Assembly: GCA_021787775.1 (NCBI GenBank)
Contig: JAJYLK010000087.1
Coordinates: forward strand, 1-5,721
DNA: 5,721 nt
Direction: 5' to 3'
Source: Actinomycetes bacterium
GTDB lineage: Bacteria; Actinomycetota; Thermoleophilia; BMS3ABIN01
The position numbers and the translations under genes are program-made. Positions 3,075-5,721 of this stretch are shown piece after piece. Below the pieces are notes generated by a model. It ran no database searches and was not told the DNA's origin. It saw only the letters and a program-made list of their open reading frames with translations. Every line of letters begins with the position of its first letter. The first letter of the stretch is position 1.

Positions 3075-5721
3075 TCAGTCCTGGATAATCGATCCCGTGC
3101 GGGCGATAGACACTTCCAGCGTCTCGCCGTCGACAGCGATCTCGTGCACCGGCGCGCCGGGCGCCGCCGCGCCGCCTTCGAAACCGAGCTCGCGGCAGAG
3201 CGTCTCCGTCCGGAAGAAGTCGGCGTGCTCGCGGACCGCCTGCGCCAGCTCGCCGGCTCCGGCGATGCTTACAGCTATTGTATCCTCAATCCTGAAGCCT
3301 GAATCCTTGCGCAGGCCCTGGACCTTGTGCACCAGCTCGCGGGCGAGGCCCTCACGCCGGAGTTCATCCGTCACCACCGTATCGATGCCAACGGCGCGTC
3401 CGCCGCTCTGCTCGGTCGAATATCCTTCACGGCCGGATTCCTCCACCAGGATCTCGTCACGCGACAGCACCTCCTCACGGCCATCGACCATAATGCCCAG
3501 CTGCCCGTCGGTTTCCAGCCGGTCCAGGGTGTGCGACGGGTCCAGCGCCGCGATGGCGGCGTCGACCTGGGAGCGCTTGGCGCCGAAGCGCGGGCCGAGC
3601 TTCTGCAGGTTGGGTTTCAGATTGATCTGGAGCAGGCCGGCGGCATCAGCGGCATAACTGATCCGTTTGACGTTGAGTTCGTCGGCCACCAGCTGTTCGA
3701 GCTGCTTCAGGGCCTGCTGCTCTTCGGCTGGCGCCACGATGACAGCTTCGGCCAGCGGCTGCCGCGTCTTGACGCCCGCCTTGTTGCGGGCGGCTCGGCC
3801 AAGGTTGACCACTCGCCGAACCTGTTCCATCTCGAACAGGAGTTCATCATCCACCAGCGCCGTGTCGCTGACCGGATAGTCGCACAGATGCACGCTCTCG
3901 GGTCCACCAGCGCCGCCACGGAGCGCCAGATTGCGGTAGATCTCCTCGGCGACGAACGGCGTATATGGAGCCAGCAGTTTGGCCACGGTCACCAGGCACT
4001 CATGCAGCGTCAGATAGGCGCTGAGCTTGTCCGCGTCCTCCTCGCTCTTCCAGAAGCGGCGACGGCTGCGGCGTACGTACCAGTTGGAGAGTTCGTCAAC
4101 GAACTCTTGAATGGCGCGGCCGCTGGCGGTCACTTCGTAGTCGTCCAGGCCGGCCCGGACCTGGCCTGTCAGCCTGTGCAGATAGGCGATGATCCAGCGA
4201 TCGAGCAGCGGCCGCTCAGCCACCGGCAGTTCGTGCTCACCGGGGTCGAAAGCGTCGATGCTGGCATAAACGACGAAAAATGAATATGTGTTCCACAGCG
4301 TCAGCAGGAATTTGCGCACGACCTCGTCGATCGCCTCGGGGAAGAAGCGCCGTGGATACCAGGGGGAGCTGACCGTGAACAGGTACCAGCGGAAAGCGTC
4401 GGCGCCCTGCTTGTCGAGCACCTGCCAGGGCTCGACCACATTGCCCTTGGACTTGCTCATCTTCTGGCCTTCGCGGTCGAGAATGTGCCCCAGGCAGACG
4501 ACGTTGCGGTAGCTGGACTTACCGAACAGCAGGGTGCTCACCGCCATCAGGCTGTAGAACCAGCCGCGGGTCTGGTCGATCGCCTCGCAGATGAAGTCGG
4601 CCGGGAAACGGGACTCAAACAGCTCCTTGTTCTCGAACGGATAATGCCACTGCGCCACCGGCATGCTGCCGGAATCAAACCAGGCGTCGATCACCTCCAG
4701 CACCCGCGTCATCTCGCCGCCGCATTCGGGACACCGGAGCTTCACCTCGTCGATGAAAGGGCGGTGCAGATCGATGTTCGCTCCGGGATCAGCCAACGCC
4801 ATCTCGCGCATCTCCTCCACGCTGCCGACGCAGTGATCGTGCCCCTCGGCGCAGCGCCAGACCGGGAGCGGCGTGCCCCAGTAGCGCTCGCGAGAGAGCG
4901 CCCAGTCGATGTTGTTCTTCAGCCAGTTGCCGAAGCGGCCATGCTTGATGTGCTCCGGATACCAGTTGACCGATTCGTTAGCCTCAAGCAGCTCTTCCTT
5001 GACCGCGGTCGTCCGGATGTACCAACTGGCCTTGGCGTAGTAGATGAGCGCCGTATCGCAGCGCCAGCAGTGCGGATAGGAGTGCTCATAGGGGATATGG
5101 GCCAGCAGCAGGCCGCGCTGCTGAAGCTCCAGGATTATCTCGGCGTCGGCGTCCTTGACGAACTGGCCTGCCCACGGCTCGACGCGCGCGTCGAAGCGGC
5201 CCTCCTCATCGACAGGATTGATAACCGGCAGATCGTTGGCGCGGCTGACTTCCATGTCGTCCGCTCCGAAAGCGGGGGCGATATGCACGATGCCGGTGCC
5301 CTCCTCGGCCGAGACAAAGTCCGCCGTCACGATAAAATTAGCCTTCTTTTCCGGCGCGACAAAATCATATGGAGGGATGTAAGCACGCCCGGCCAGCTCC
5401 GCCGCCGGGATCTCGCGCACGATCTGCGCATCCTCGCTGAAAAGTTTTTCCACCAGGTCCCTGGCCATGATCAGGCGGCTGCCTTCCCGTTCAACCTCGG
5501 CGTAGGTGATGGCAGGGCTGATGGCCGCGGCGACGTTGCTGATCAGCGCCCAGGGCGTGGTCGTCCAGACCAGCAGCGACAGCTCAGGCTCGTCCGCCAG
5601 CGGAAAGCGTATATAGATGGATGGGTCCTCGACCGTCTTGTAGCCCTGGTCGACCTCGTGGCTGGAAAGGGAGGTGCCGCAGCGGGCGCAGTAGGGCACC
5701 ACCTTGTAGTCGTAATAAAGC
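3075..5721 (-). CDS. ileS: isoleucyl-tRNA synthetase (type 2, eukaryote-like), N-terminus beyond the window
   Basis: The frame is open to the right edge and ends in TGA at 3077-3075. It gives 881 residues of an enzyme normally about 1,030-1,080 long, so roughly the first 150-200, including the HIGH motif, are missing. It charges tRNA-Ile with isoleucine using ATP. Visible blocks in order are: VVPYCARCGTSLSSHEV near the edge; the CP1 editing domain with WTTTPW (5567-5550) and GTGIVHIAPAFGADD (about 5300-5256), the latter holding the conserved editing Asp; YPHCWRCDTALIYY; a cysteine-bearing insert RCAEGHDHC...RCPECGG; AWFDSGS (around 4682-4665); and the second signature KMSKS (4463-4449). The anticodon-binding helical domain follows, then a long C-terminal extension (like DUF5915) with LARELVHKVQGLRKDSGF and no bacterial type-1 C-terminal zinc finger. 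The CRCGTSLSSHEV block and this tail indicate the type 2 class, many members of which resist mupirocin. The stress-protein gene follows closely downstream. Confidence 0.97.
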   Translation of the reverse strand, partial: LYYDYKVVPYCARCGTSLSSHEVDQGYKTVEDPSIYIRFPLADEPELSLLVWTTTPWALISNVAAAISPAITYAEVEREGSRLIMARDLVEKLFSEDAQIVREIPAAELAGRAYIPPYDFVAPEKKANFIVTADFVSAEEGTGIVHIAPAFGADDMEVSRANDLPVINPVDEEGRFDARVEPWAGQFVKDADAEIILELQQRGLLLAHIPYEHSYPHCWRCDTALIYYAKASWYIRTTAVKEELLEANESVNWYPEHIKHGRFGNWLKNNIDWALSRERYWGTPLPVWRCAEGHDHCVGSVEEMREMALADPGANIDLHRPFIDEVKLRCPECGGEMTRVLEVIDAWFDSGSMPVAQWHYPFENKELFESRFPADFICEAIDQTRGWFYSLMAVSTLLFGKSSYRNVVCLGHILDREGQKMSKSKGNVVEPWQVLDKQGADAFRWYLFTVSSPWYPRRFFPEAIDEVVRKFLLTLWNTYSFFVVYASIDAFDPGEHELPVAERPLLDRWIIAYLHRLTGQVRAGLDDYEVTASGRAIQEFVDELSNWYVRRSRRRFWKSEEDADKLSAYLTLHECLVTVAKLLAPYTPFVAEEIYRNLALRGGAGGPESVHLCDYPVSDTALVDDELLFEMEQVRRVVNLGRAARNKAGVKTRQPLAEAVIVAPAEEQQALKQLEQLVADELNVKRISYAADAAGLLQINLKPNLQKLGPRFGAKRSQVDAAIAALDPSHTLDRLETDGQLGIMVDGREEVLSRDEILVEESGREGYSTEQSGGRAVGIDTVVTDELRREGLARELVHKVQGLRKDSGFRIEDTIAVSIAGAGELAQAVREHADFFRTETLCRELGFEGGAAAPGAPVHEIAVDGETLEVSIARTGSIIQD

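Noticed and set aside
3327..4283. Plus-strand open frame of 318 codons opposite ileS
   Set aside because: ileS is unambiguous on the other strand. The product shows no domain and mirrors the codon bias of ileS.

Overview
This 5.7 kb window comes from a GC-rich bacterial chromosome and holds six protein-coding genes, two of them cut by the window edges. No mobile element, CRISPR array, rRNA or tRNA is visible. The isoleucyl-tRNA synthetase looks like the eukaryote-like 'type 2' form common in Actinobacteria, Thermus and Chloroflexi. The isocitrate dehydrogenase is a short NAD-IDH-type protein. A small four-cysteine protein ends its cysteine block with CPTFR, which I associate loosely from memory with actinobacterial proteins. 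Together these suggest a deep-branching actinobacterial or related high-GC lineage. That placement is inference and low confidence.

Layout. (1) Positions 1-1320, plus strand: the last 78 codons of a LeuD-type dehydratase small subunit, then, after a 72-nt gap containing a strong hairpin, a 336-residue decarboxylating dehydrogenase whose substrate-site residues read as isocitrate dehydrogenase rather than LeuB. (2) Positions 1380-2147, minus strand: a 255-residue predicted lipoprotein of unknown function, convergent with the dehydrogenase. (3) Positions 2148-2361: a divergent intergenic region with a good extended -10 promoter for the lipoprotein and a cluster of A-tracts. (4) Positions 2362-2613, plus strand: a small Cys-rich protein. 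(5) Positions 2620-3051, minus strand: a universal stress protein with an intact ATP-binding signature. (6) Positions 3075-5721, minus strand: ileS, lacking its N-terminus (beyond the window), followed after 23 nt by the stress protein and probably co-transcribed with it.

How they work together. The dehydratase subunit and the dehydrogenase form a plausible 'hydro-lyase plus oxidative decarboxylase' module. Whether it serves leucine synthesis or an aconitase/IDH-like step depends on the upstream large subunit, which is not visible. ileS-uspA is a translation/stress pair. The lipoprotein and the small Cys protein are the uncharacterised parts. I see no convincing new multi-gene system. The best leads are the small Cys protein, its odd start region, and the mixed cofactor determinants of the dehydrogenase.
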